The notes: a model not told the origin generated them from the letters alone. 64,000 nt of DNA from Polaribacter tangerinus (GCF_038024095.1 NZ_CP150668.1:558001-622000), one strand, 5' to 3'. Shown: positions 26,780-35,148, numbered from the stretch's first letter. Program-made: numbers and translations.

Positions 26780-28924
26780 ATGAAAAAAATATTTTATTTC
26801 ACTTTATTTATTCTCTCTGTTCAATTATATAGTCAAGAAAACGTACAATCTTTCCTGATTGATTTTGGCACGAATGACGGAACAAATGGAAACATTACAT
26901 TAAGTCCAGACAATAATGGAAACAGCTGGAACAATAGTATAGATGCAACTACAGCAGCACAAACCGTTAAACTTGTTAATCAAAAAGGTGAATCCTCAAA
27001 CTATAATTTGAATATTATACGTGAAATGTTTACTAATGGCATCTTAAATGGGGGGCTTTTATCACCAAATTATACTTTAAATGATTTAGCTACTAAAACA
27101 GCTACACAAGATTATTTTTTCACTAACGATTCTGGAAAAATTATATTAAGTGGTTTAAATCCAAATCATAGTTATAAATTCAAAGTATTTGCAAGCAGAG
27201 AGTCTACGCAAGAAAGAATTACGAAATATTTATTTAAAGGTAAGAATGAAAAAATTGGGTTTTTAAAGACATCAGGCCTTAATATTGGTGGCAATGGATA
27301 CAATGGGAATAAGAATAACACTTATTTATCTGAATACATTTATCCAAATAATGCAGGTCAAATTGAAATTATTATATCTAGAAATACTGGTTCATTCGGG
27401 TATTTAAATGCCTTGAAAATATTAGAATATTCAAATATTGATAATTGTGATACTATTGATAAATTTAAAATCTCCATATTGGGTTCCTCTGTTGCAAAGG
27501 GTGTTGGTGCAGATAATTTAGAAGGTTACGCTTATCAATACACTAAACTACTAAATGAAAGGTATAATGATGATATTGGAAAAGAATGGAAAGTTGTAAA
27601 TATTTCTATTAGTGGTAATAATACTATAGACGTCCTATCAAGATGGGAAAATGACCTTTTAAATGAGTGTGGGTCATATGTGGTTTATGGACTCTCTCTT
27701 GGTAATGAAGGTATAAGATACGGAGGACAGTCTAAATTTAATCAATTTAGAGATAATATGATTCTATTAATTGAGAAAGCTAGAGAAAGAGGTATTGTTC
27801 CTATTGTGATGAACAACTACTCAAGAGGTGATTACGACAGCGAAGATTATACATATATAAAAAAAATAAACTTATTAATTCATGAATGGAACGTACCCAG
27901 TATTAATTTACTTGGAAGTAACGACAACGGAAATGGAAACTGGGTAAATAATTACTGGAAAGATTCCTATCATCCAAATAATTTTGGACATCTTGAATTT
28001 TTCTACTCAATTGTTCCATCTCTTTTTGATGCTTTGGAAAAAAAGAAACCAATGCCTAAATTTATTGATAATACCCATTTAAAAATGGGTCCTAATCATA
28101 ATTATAAAGAGTTACAATTTATTCCAGAAAATATTACACATTCTTTTACAACATCATTTGATATAAAAACCTCAAAAAAAGGAAAACTACTATCTATTAT
28201 TAAAGATGATTCTGAAATTGGCAGCATATTTATAGATGATATGAATAAAATTATTTATAGGACTATTTCAGAAAACTCAATTATTAGTAATGTTTTAGTT
28301 AATGATAACTCCTGGCATAAAATAACACTTACACACTTTTATGCAAGCAAAAAAACAATATTATACATAGATGGTATAGAGCAAGGTTTAATAAATCAAC
28401 AAATAGCCATACACAAACTATTACTTAATTACATAAATAATAATGATACTATAGAATATAGAAATTGGTTTTTTTACCGGTCTGGAATGAATAAAGAAGA
28501 AATATTATCTCTAAATAATAATACAATGTTAAAATCTAGTTTAGAACTATATGCTCCATTAGATGAAACTATTCAAGATGAGGAAAAGTCATTAATAAAT
28601 TTAGCACAAAGCACAAATAAAATATCAAAATCAGAAGCTTCATTAAGTACACATAATATTAAAAATAAAGAATTTAAAATTGAACTATTAAATCATCCTA
28701 ATAAAGAAGAATTAACAATAAAATTTTTTAATAAAATTAATAGTAATATTGAAATTTCAGTATATAATTTGGCTGGAAGTAAACTGTATCATCAAAAACA
28801 AAATAATTTACAAACAGGTAGTTTTAATAAAACTATTAACACACAGAATCTTAAAAAAGGGGTTTATATAATTCAACTGAAAATTAATAATAACAATATT
28901 TTTAAAAAATTTTTAAAACCTTAG
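26780..28924 (+). CDS. T9SS-secreted SGNH esterase with DFG-type and LamG domains
   Basis: 714 residues: signal peptide (ending YSQ); one DFG-type beta domain (about 22-218); SGNH hydrolase (about 230-430), with block I GSSVAKGVG holding the Ser, a VYGLSLGNEG block, and catalytic Asp and His in DSYHPNNFGH; LamG-like domain (about 440-605, TLYIDGIEQG region); and a T9SS sorting tail (about 632-714, ISVYNLAGSKLYHQ). The SGNH-LamG core is paralogous to the periplasmic esterase at 6981-8252. This copy would act outside the cell, held near the substrate by its extra domain, and deliver esters or oligomers to SusCD. Substrate not readable from sequence. Confidence 0.87.
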   Translation: MKKIFYFTLFILSVQLYSQENVQSFLIDFGTNDGTNGNITLSPDNNGNSWNNSIDATTAAQTVKLVNQKGESSNYNLNIIREMFTNGILNGGLLSPNYTLNDLATKTATQDYFFTNDSGKIILSGLNPNHSYKFKVFASRESTQERITKYLFKGKNEKIGFLKTSGLNIGGNGYNGNKNNTYLSEYIYPNNAGQIEIIISRNTGSFGYLNALKILEYSNIDNCDTIDKFKISILGSSVAKGVGADNLEGYAYQYTKLLNERYNDDIGKEWKVVNISISGNNTIDVLSRWENDLLNECGSYVVYGLSLGNEGIRYGGQSKFNQFRDNMILLIEKARERGIVPIVMNNYSRGDYDSEDYTYIKKINLLIHEWNVPSINLLGSNDNGNGNWVNNYWKDSYHPNNFGHLEFFYSIVPSLFDALEKKKPMPKFIDNTHLKMGPNHNYKELQFIPENITHSFTTSFDIKTSKKGKLLSIIKDDSEIGSIFIDDMNKIIYRTISENSIISNVLVNDNSWHKITLTHFYASKKTILYIDGIEQGLINQQIAIHKLLLNYINNNDTIEYRNWFFYRSGMNKEEILSLNNNTMLKSSLELYAPLDETIQDEEKSLINLAQSTNKISKSEASLSTHNIKNKEFKIELLNHPNKEELTIKFFNKINSNIEISVYNLAGSKLYHQKQNNLQTGSFNKTINTQNLKKGVYIIQLKINNNNIFKKFLKP

Positions 28925-29279
28925 TTGATTTCTTAAACAATTTAAAATCAAAAATTATTTCTATTCCTTGTTCTAAATACTCATTCCTATAATAAAATTA
29001 TTTCTCTTTAATAGTGAATTAAAAAAGTGTAAAAACATGTAAAACACCGTTTTCAGTCGTTTTACATTGTATTACACTTCATAACATCTTTTTTTTGTTA
29101 CTTTTATATAATCAGGGCTAACGGGCTGTTTTTATTTTTAAAAATAATAATTATTTTATAAAATAATTTTACAGAAAAGGCGTGAGTGCTTTTCACTTAC
29201 GTTTAAAAGTGATTTTAATTAGTGAATAATTATTTACTGAAAGAAATACAAATTACATTGCACTAAGAAAATAAGAGTG
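28925..29279. other. gene-free stretch with 19-bp imperfect inverted repeat
   Basis: No gene is seen. The arms GTGTAAAAACATGTAAAAC (29027-29045) and, inverted, GTTTTACATTGTATTACAC (29059-29077) agree at 16 of 19 positions around a 13-base spacer. The stretch separates the catabolic locus from the first mobile-element genes, so the repeat may be an element end, a recombinase site or a repressor operator. Confidence 0.4.
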
Positions 29280-29465
29280 TTAAACTTCTTCTTCATTATT
29301 TTCTTTTTGATAGTTAACGATTAAAACCGCAACTAATGTTGTAATTAAAACTGCTGCAACAGCAATTATAATATAATTAGATTCTTGTGAATAATTCTTT
29401 CTTGGATACTCTCTATTTTCTGCTATCCAGCTTGGCAGCATCTCTATTGGCATAGACTCTCTCAT
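29280..29465 (-). CDS. small single-span membrane protein, unknown
   Basis: 61 residues: a polar N-terminal half (MRESMPIEMLPSWIAENREY), one transmembrane helix (about residues 31-50, IIIAVAAVLITTLVAVLIV) and an acidic tail. Its ATG overlaps the TGA of the 147-residue gene (four shared bases), so the two are probably translated together. I do not recognise a family. Being in an element next to a recombinase gene, it may be mobile-element cargo. Confidence 0.55.
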   Translation of the reverse strand: MRESMPIEMLPSWIAENREYPRKNYSQESNYIIIAVAAVLITTLVAVLIVNYQKENNEEEV

Positions 29466-29905
29466 CTTAATTTATTTTTATAGATTTCAATAATTAATTG
29501 ATTGCTTGTGTTCCTAAACAAGCGGTAATAGTAGTCATACAAAAGATAAAACTTGTTAGTTCCATCTTCAGAAACTCCTGTATGATTTTTAGTTAAAAAC
29601 CCCTCTGCTTTTAAAATATCTAAGTAACATTTAATAGGTTCTTTTTTTTGGCTTTCAACACTAGCTATATAATGTTTTTCTAAAACTCTATTATTTAACC
29701 TGAGCTGCTTTTCAGTGGCTGTTCTATTCTTGTTTTTTTCTTTTCGTTTTGTTTGATTGTAATCAAAATCATAATGCCGTTTATCAATATAAAGTTGGTC
29801 TTTACGATTCGGCTGAAATTCATGACCACAACCACACTTGCACTCTCTTATCTGAATAGGGCTTGGATGATATTGTTCTGCTGTAATTCTTGTGTTATTT
29901 TTCAT
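29462..29905 (-). CDS. hypothetical protein with Cys-rich zinc-knuckle-like N-terminus
   Basis: 147 residues. Near the N-terminus CKCGCGHEFQPNRKDQLYID looks like a small metal-binding knuckle of the kind seen in element-encoded DNA-associated proteins. A very basic stretch (TKRKEKNKNRTATEKQLR) and a C-terminal segment rich in Tyr follow. It is divergent from the regulator at 30035 and coupled to the small membrane protein. No function is assigned. Confidence 0.6.
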   Translation of the reverse strand: MKNNTRITAEQYHPSPIQIRECKCGCGHEFQPNRKDQLYIDKRHYDFDYNQTKRKEKNKNRTATEKQLRLNNRVLEKHYIASVESQKKEPIKCYLDILKAEGFLTKNHTGVSEDGTNKFYLLYDYYYRLFRNTSNQLIIEIYKNKLR

Positions 29906-29983
29906 AACTCTTAATTTTTATACTCTTATCTTTATTTTAAAATAATTACACTACGTGGCATAATTAATACAAATATAATTACT

Positions 29984-30016
29984 TTTGTTTTATATATTGT
30001 AATTTTCATATATTTG
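29984..30016 (+). promoter_or_regulatory. promoter with -33 TTTG and -7 TATATTTG
   Basis: TTTG at 29984-29987 and TATATTTG at 30009-30016, 21 bases apart, match the Bacteroidota housekeeping consensus. They lie 19 bases before the ATG of the MerR-like gene. Confidence 0.6.
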
Positions 30017-30034
30017 TAAAAAATAATTTTTAAA

Positions 30035-30943
30035 ATGACAATCGAAGAAATTAAAAATATAGGGAACATTGTTTTCGATAATCGTGATATTAGCCCAACA
30101 CAACTAGGTATTACCTCTAGAAAAATAAATTATTGGTTAGACCACAATTTAGTGCCTTTTGTAGAAAAACATCAAAAAGTTACGGATACAGATACAATTT
30201 CTAAAGAGGCTGCCACAAAAACAAAATGGATACGACTAAATTTATCACAGGCTGTATGGGTTTGCATTATTGATACACTATCCTCTTTTGGAGTATCAGC
30301 AGACAAAATACACACTTTAGGAAAATCCATTTGGCATGAACCAAGAGTTGATAAATATGCTGATAAGGTATTTAAAGAGCATATTAAAGAGAATAAACAC
30401 CAATTACCAGACGATGTAATTCAAACTTTAAAACAAATAGTAGCAGACGAATACTGGATGAAAGATTTTAGAACTCTTATCAATCCATTTACAGACATGT
30501 TAAAATCAGCTATTTTAAGAGAGTCTATGCCGCATACGTTATTATATGTCCCACAGACTAATGATTTCGACTTCCTTTATGGTGATGCAAACCTAAGCCT
30601 AAAACTTAGTAGTGTTTACATGCAACACCCTATGTTATCAATACCACTGATACCATTACTTGCTAAAGTACTGGCAGTAGATTTTGGAAATAAGAAAAAG
30701 GAGCTTTCTTACCTCTCTGAAATCGAAAAACAGATTAGAGATATTATCGTTTTTAAAAAACCTAAAGTAGTTGAAATCGCTTTTGAGAACGAAAACATCA
30801 AACCTATTATAGTTACAGAACAACATAAAACAAGAGAACAGTTAGCAAAATATATCTTGGAGAATAAAATAGCAAAAGGCGCAAAACTTCTTATTGATAT
30901 CAGGGCGCAAGGAAACTATAAATTAACATTGATAAAAAACTAA
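30035..30943 (+). CDS. MerR-like winged-helix protein of a serine-recombinase element
   Basis: 302 residues. The segment DISPTQLGITSRKINYWLDHNLVPFV resembles the MerR winged helix that recognises DNA. The rest is helical (DKYADKVFKEHIKENKHQLPDDV) with no ligand-binding Cys pattern. The stop overlaps the next small frame (TAATG), and the recombinase follows within 300 bases in the same direction, so it may regulate excision or act as a directionality factor. That role is inference; I know of no named family. Confidence 0.6.
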   Translation: MTIEEIKNIGNIVFDNRDISPTQLGITSRKINYWLDHNLVPFVEKHQKVTDTDTISKEAATKTKWIRLNLSQAVWVCIIDTLSSFGVSADKIHTLGKSIWHEPRVDKYADKVFKEHIKENKHQLPDDVIQTLKQIVADEYWMKDFRTLINPFTDMLKSAILRESMPHTLLYVPQTNDFDFLYGDANLSLKLSSVYMQHPMLSIPLIPLLAKVLAVDFGNKKKELSYLSEIEKQIRDIIVFKKPKVVEIAFENENIKPIIVTEQHKTREQLAKYILENKIAKGAKLLIDIRAQGNYKLTLIKN

Positions 30944-31065
30944 TGAAGATAGAAGTAGCACAGATTCGGTTCCTGCAAATTCAGCCCGATTTAATACGAA
31001 TCCGTTATGGACCGAAACTTAAATCAAGAGGCCTTCAAATTCAAAGAAAATTGTTTAAGTACTGA
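30943..31065 (+). CDS. possible 40-residue overlapping small gene
   Basis: An ATG sharing one base with the preceding TAA stop opens a 40-codon frame, MKIEVAQIRFLQIQPDLIRI onwards, rich in Arg and Lys, ending TGA at 31063-31065. It overlaps the start of the 70-residue frame at 31007 in another register. The stop/start overlap suggests coupled translation, but the short length leaves doubt about which of the two overlapping frames is real. Confidence 0.35.
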   Translation: MKIEVAQIRFLQIQPDLIRIRYGPKLKSRGLQIQRKLFKY

Positions 31066-31219
31066 GATTTCATTTGATGAAAACGATGCTCAAACCCTCA
31101 AAAAAAGACAACAAGTAAAAGAAAAATTAACAAAAAATACAGAAATAACTCAAGATATAGACGAACTTCTAACTTCTATAGAACAGTATTGTTTTATCAT
31201 ACTTCAATCATTAAACTAA
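31007..31219 (+). CDS. small hypothetical protein before the recombinase gene
   Basis: 70 residues, charged, predicted mostly helical (ENDAQTLKKRQQVKEKLTKN), ending 7 bases before the recombinase ATG. No family recognised. Position within the tight cluster of MerR-like gene, small frames and recombinase gene suggests an accessory of the element. Confidence 0.5.
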   Translation: MDRNLNQEAFKFKENCLSTEISFDENDAQTLKKRQQVKEKLTKNTEITQDIDELLTSIEQYCFIILQSLN

Positions 31220-31226
31220 TGTAATT

Positions 31227-32855
31227 ATGAATACCCTGCAAAGATTTCAGAAATTTAGCCCAGAGCAAGAAGCTATCGGGACAAATAAAAAGGCAATTAT
31301 TTACACTAGAGTTTCTACTAAAGAACAAGCAGACACCAATACAAGTCTGGGAACTCAGAAAAAATATTGTGAAAACTATGCAAAGTCAAATGGCTATGAG
31401 GTTGTTGGTTATTTTGGTGGCACGCATGAATCTGCAAAAAGTGATGATCGAAAAGAGTTTAAGCGAATGTTGAAATATGTTCGCCAAAGCGGAAACGTTG
31501 GTTACATTATTGTGTATTCTTACGACCGCTTCTCTAGAACTGGTTCCAGTGCCGCTCAAATATCACATGATTTATTTAAGCAAGGTATTCAAGTAAAAGC
31601 AGTCACTCAAGAAGTTGACACAACCTCTGCGGCAGGTAAGTTTCAGCAAAACTTATTTTTTATGTTTAGTCAGTTTGATAATGAACTACGAAAAGATAAA
31701 ACCATTACCGCTATGAGCGATTTGGTTAGAAAAGGCTACTGGCTTTGGGCTCCTCCTTTAGGATATGTAAATAATAAAAAATACCACAAAGCAGTAGAAT
31801 GGGACATTACCATCAATCAAACAGGAGAACAACTAAAAAAAGCGTTTAAATGGAAGGTAGAGAAAAAATATTCGAATGTAGAAATTGTAAATAAACTTCA
31901 GTTATTAGGTGTAAAAATAAATGAAAGACGCTTAGGAGAACTCTTTAAAAACCCTTTTTACTGTGGTATTTTGATAACAAAAATGCTTCCTGGTGAAGTT
32001 ATTTTAGGAAATCACAAGCCTTTGGTATCTAAAGAAGATTTTTTAAAGATCAATTCTGAAGAATCTGCACATCCTAAAACTCACAAAACCGACAATATTA
32101 ACCTGCCTTTAAAGCAATTTATTTATTGTGAGACTTGTAAAAAACCTTTGACAGGTTATTTGGTTAAAAAGAAAAATTTATATTACTATAAATGCAGAAC
32201 CAAAGGTTGTGGTTGCAACAAATCTGCTAATAAAATTCATCAAGATTTTTCAAAGATGTTGGATGGTTTTCAAGTAGACCCAAAATACAATGATACAATT
32301 AAAGAAGTGATGTTGTATACTTATGACAATCTTACAAAAGAATTAAGAACAGAAGAAGCACAATTAAAAAAACAATTAAACGAAGTCAATGAAAAAATAG
32401 ATGCAATAGAAGAACGGTTTGCAGTAGGAGAAATAGACACAGATATCTATCAGAAATTTAAATCGAAATACACAGCAACCCAAAAACAAATTTCTACAAC
32501 TTTAAGCCAATCGGCTATTTCGAGTTCGAACCTTACAAAAGCCATCGATGTAGCTTTAAAATTATCGACAAATATCAGTGATATATGGGCTTTAGGAGAT
32601 TTGAAACAGAAAAAGAAAATTCAGAATTTGGTATTTCCATCCGGAATAGGTTATGACAAGCAAAACGACGTAGTTCGAACCTTAAAAACAAATTCACTAT
32701 TCTCTGTTATGCCAATAATACAAAAGGAACTCTTAAAAACAAAAAACGGAAAATCAATTCAAATGAATCAATTCTCCGTTAGAGTGAGCCCTGAAGGATT
32801 CGAACCTTCGACCGCCTCCTTAGAAGGGAGGTGCTCTATCCAGCTGAGCTACTAA
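31227..32855 (+). CDS. large serine recombinase
   Basis: 542 residues. The resolvase catalytic domain (about 22-170) holds the nucleophile Ser in YTRVSTKEQ and the YSYDRFSRTG and FFMFSQFDNELRKDK blocks. The recombinase domain with APPLGYVNNK, a zinc ribbon (IYCETCKKPLTGYL, CRTKGCGCNK) and a coiled coil (about 365-410) follow. This is the architecture of integrases and transposases that insert mobile DNA. From about residue 519 the frame enters the 69-bp tRNA-Arg repeat in antisense, giving the tail SPEGFEPSTASLEGRCSIQL. Restored to the intact tRNA, the frame would stop one codon earlier, so insertion of the right-hand element added only a Tyr. The overlap marks tRNA-Arg as its integration site. 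Confidence 0.9.
   Translation: MNTLQRFQKFSPEQEAIGTNKKAIIYTRVSTKEQADTNTSLGTQKKYCENYAKSNGYEVVGYFGGTHESAKSDDRKEFKRMLKYVRQSGNVGYIIVYSYDRFSRTGSSAAQISHDLFKQGIQVKAVTQEVDTTSAAGKFQQNLFFMFSQFDNELRKDKTITAMSDLVRKGYWLWAPPLGYVNNKKYHKAVEWDITINQTGEQLKKAFKWKVEKKYSNVEIVNKLQLLGVKINERRLGELFKNPFYCGILITKMLPGEVILGNHKPLVSKEDFLKINSEESAHPKTHKTDNINLPLKQFIYCETCKKPLTGYLVKKKNLYYYKCRTKGCGCNKSANKIHQDFSKMLDGFQVDPKYNDTIKEVMLYTYDNLTKELRTEEAQLKKQLNEVNEKIDAIEERFAVGEIDTDIYQKFKSKYTATQKQISTTLSQSAISSSNLTKAIDVALKLSTNISDIWALGDLKQKKKIQNLVFPSGIGYDKQNDVVRTLKTNSLFSVMPIIQKELLKTKNGKSIQMNQFSVRVSPEGFEPSTASLEGRCSIQLSY
32783..32851. repeat. attachment-site repeat: displaced tRNA-Arg 3' fragment
   Basis: 69 bases identical to 42707-42775. They contain tRNA-Arg positions 8 to 73 plus two downstream bases on the minus strand but lack the 5' acceptor arm, so this is not a working tRNA. 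With the intact gene at the other end, it bounds an element of about 9.9 kb and is the duplicated core left by site-specific integration. Confidence 0.85.
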
Positions 32856-32888
32856 TTACCAGTCACTTAACCATTAATTAATATTTAA

Positions 32889-32910
32889 TGTGTCAAAAGT
32901 GTGCCAAATG
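32889..32910 (+). repeat. two 11-bp repeats at integrase start (possible arm sites)
   Basis: TGTGTCAAAAG and TGTGCCAAATG lie in tandem, one or two changes from the TGTGTCAAATG unit repeated four times at 42529-42572 near the other element end. This pairing is what arm-type sites of a tyrosine integrase would look like. Confidence 0.5.
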
Positions 32911-33969
32911 AAAGTAATTTATCCAAGAGTAAAGATTAATTCTTCAAGTAGAGTTTACGTAGTATTTTATCAAAACAACAAACGCTATAGATTGTTTAAT
33001 GGTTCTAAGATTAATTCTGAAATCTACCCTAACTCCTATCCTATTTCTAAACGAATTGAAATGGGGAACCTTTTAGCATCAGAAGTATATAAATTTTTGA
33101 TAAGTGGTTTAACTCTAGAACAGATTAAAGTATCCAGTCTTATAAAGCCTAATATGACAGATAAGGATTACTTAATAGTAGCGTTAGAAAACAAACTAAA
33201 AAAAAACTATACCAAGAAATATAAAGAAATGTTACAGTTTATATTTAACAGACTTATTGATGAACTAAATGACTCCCATATTCAACCTCTGCACATAGAG
33301 ACAGTATTAAATAAATACAATTCAGAAAGTTCCTACAACACCTATAGATTGAGGTTATGCTCATTGATAAATGAAGCAAGAAAAATAGGTATGACTTCCA
33401 ATCCAATGCAAAGAATAAAGTCAAAAAGAACAAAAGCTCAAATGCACAAACCCTTTAAAAATGTCAATGTAATACTTGAAGCTATTAAAGCATATAATAA
33501 ACATCTATACCTATGCTGTTTAATGACATATGGATGCCTTTTAAGGCCTCATAGAGAAATAAGAGAACTTACTTGGTCAGACTTTTCAGATGACCTCAAA
33601 TACATTCATTTGTCTGGTAGTAGAAATAAATCTGGTAGGAATAGAATTGTTCCTGTACCAAAGTATGTTAGAGATATTCTTGTAAAAGGAGAACGGCATC
33701 ATAATATCTTTTCAGGTAAACCCAAACCTTTAAATAAAGACTATTTTAAAACCCTTTGGAGCCGTTTTAAGAGACAATCAAACATACTTGAACAAGGACA
33801 AACCCTATACTCTTTTAGGCACTCAGGAGCTATAGAGATCTTTAAAAGAACTGGTTCTATAACCAAACTACAGAAAGCTATGGGGCATTCATCTATAAAT
33901 GTTAGTTTAACCTACTTGAGGGGTCTAGAAATAGCTGAATTGAAGGAGGAGGATATGCCTATTGTTTGA
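32908..33969 (+). CDS. tyrosine recombinase / integrase
   Basis: Site-specific recombinase likely to have integrated the 9.9-kb element at tRNA-Arg. Visible catalytic parts are the first Arg in GCLLRPHREIREL, SFRHSGAIE (second Arg, with Tyr replacing the usual first His of the box), the His in AMGHSS and the nucleophile Tyr in SLTYLRG. An N-terminal SAM-like core-binding domain spans about residues 80-170. I chose the ATG at 32908 (353 residues); an in-frame GTG at 32890 would read through the 11-bp repeats. The gene lies 57 bases inside the left attachment repeat, the usual place for an integrase. Its 3' end overlaps the convergent lipoprotein gene by 11 bases. Confidence 0.9.
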   Translation: MKVIYPRVKINSSSRVYVVFYQNNKRYRLFNGSKINSEIYPNSYPISKRIEMGNLLASEVYKFLISGLTLEQIKVSSLIKPNMTDKDYLIVALENKLKKNYTKKYKEMLQFIFNRLIDELNDSHIQPLHIETVLNKYNSESSYNTYRLRLCSLINEARKIGMTSNPMQRIKSKRTKAQMHKPFKNVNVILEAIKAYNKHLYLCCLMTYGCLLRPHREIRELTWSDFSDDLKYIHLSGSRNKSGRNRIVPVPKYVRDILVKGERHHNIFSGKPKPLNKDYFKTLWSRFKRQSNILEQGQTLYSFRHSGAIEIFKRTGSITKLQKAMGHSSINVSLTYLRGLEIAELKEEDMPIV

Positions 33970-34354
33970 CATATGTAACGTTATTTGAACCATACATTCC
34001 TCCTATCCATTTTATTGAATTTTCAGATACTTTTTCAAATTCATAACGAAATTCACTACCTGCAATAGTAGTAATTGTTAAATATCTTGTATTGGATATT
34101 TCTTCATATACATTAAAATCAGTTACTTGACTATAAGTTTGCTCGTAGCAAGTGGTAATATTTCCAGAGGCTAAACAAAAATCACTATCTCTAAATTCAA
34201 ATCCTGAAGTTACTGGAACATTTGGAATTATCCAAACTCCCTGAATCCAGCTAGGTGGATTATAATTGTTGTCTGACATTGCACTCTCACTATCATCACT
34301 ACTGGTACATGAAAATAATATAACTAAACTAAACAATAAGATTATTTTTTTCAT
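33959..34354 (-). CDS. small lipoprotein, unknown
   Basis: 131 residues with a clear lipoprotein signal (LFSLVILFSCTSSDDSES). Acidic residues after the Cys may direct it to the cell surface. The remainder looks like a compact beta-rich domain (WIQGVWIIPNVPVTSGFEF, RYLTITTIAGSEFRYEFE), similar in style to lipocalin-like flavobacterial lipoproteins, but I cannot name it. It is element cargo, convergent with the integrase gene. Confidence 0.65.
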   Translation of the reverse strand: MKKIILLFSLVILFSCTSSDDSESAMSDNNYNPPSWIQGVWIIPNVPVTSGFEFRDSDFCLASGNITTCYEQTYSQVTDFNVYEEISNTRYLTITTIAGSEFRYEFEKVSENSIKWIGGMYGSNNVTYVKQ

Positions 34355-34383
34355 AATATTTTTTTTTCAAATATAATATTTTT

Positions 34384-34407
34384 ATTTGAATTTGAATTTG
34401 AATTTGA
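34384..34407. repeat. four tandem ATTTGA hexamers
   Basis: ATTTGA is repeated four times without change, just upstream of the lipoprotein gene at 33959-34354. Such runs can change length by slippage and may alter promoter spacing. Confidence 0.6.
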
Positions 34408-34557
34408 ATAAATGTACTGTAAAACCTGAAATAGAGTATATTAAATTAACAATTATAGCTATATAAATATATATAGACGTGAAATTTTTATTTTTTAACT
34501 TTACCTAATAAAATTGTTTCTCAGTGATTCCCATAGAGGGGGACATACGCTTTTAAT

Positions 34558-35148
34558 ATGTATATGGGGAGTTGTAAAAGGACACCCAACTTAAACTTAA
34601 CACACAATAAAATGAAACACCTTTTTCACAGTATATACCTTTTATCAGATAATAAAAGTTTTTCTTTAGATTGTTGGAACCTCATAGAGGACAATCTTTG
34701 GTTATTAGCTCATTTTGGAGATTTAGAAATAATATCTAAAAAGATTATGTATGCCAAACTACCGAGAAAAAATGAAGGCTCTATTGACAAAAGTAAAAGA
34801 CACACACTTAGAAAAAAAGTAAACAATACAATAGAATTACTAGAGTACTTGTGTAAAAGAAAAATTTATATTTATTCTATAGAGATTGAATTCAAAAATA
34901 AAACGAGAATAAAGCTTTTTAGTAACTTGTATTTTAATATTAATACAAACAGTACAGAAGACAGAAACTCTTTAATAAACCTGTTTATGAAGGTTTCTGG
35001 TATGCCTCAGTTTGACATAGATACTTTAAAACCAAATTATGAGTATTATTTGGGATATAAAACAGCTCCTGTAAAGAGTAATTTTGCCATGCCAAGTGAG
35101 TTTTGGAGTAAAGAAAATAGAGATGCCTGGTATAGTGATAGTTTTTAA
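34558..35148 (+). CDS. hypothetical protein of the tRNA-Arg element
   Basis: 196 residues from the ATG at 34558; Met19 (34612, MKHLFHSIYLL) is a plausible alternative. The sequence has mixed helices and strands (IYIYSIEIEFKNKTRIKLFS) and ends with AMPSEFWSKENRDAWYSDSF. No signal peptide or membrane span is seen, and I recognise no family. Confidence 0.5.
   Translation: MYMGSCKRTPNLNLTHNKMKHLFHSIYLLSDNKSFSLDCWNLIEDNLWLLAHFGDLEIISKKIMYAKLPRKNEGSIDKSKRHTLRKKVNNTIELLEYLCKRKIYIYSIEIEFKNKTRIKLFSNLYFNINTNSTEDRNSLINLFMKVSGMPQFDIDTLKPNYEYYLGYKTAPVKSNFAMPSEFWSKENRDAWYSDSF

Noticed and set aside
4325..28924. Classic polysaccharide utilisation locus
   Set aside because: SusCD is present but no glycoside hydrolase, polysaccharide lyase or sulfatase was found; the enzymes are esterases and organic-acid enzymes.
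32785..32851. A second tRNA-Arg gene
   Set aside because: The 5' acceptor strand is missing (the sequence diverges after tRNA position 8), so no cloverleaf can form.
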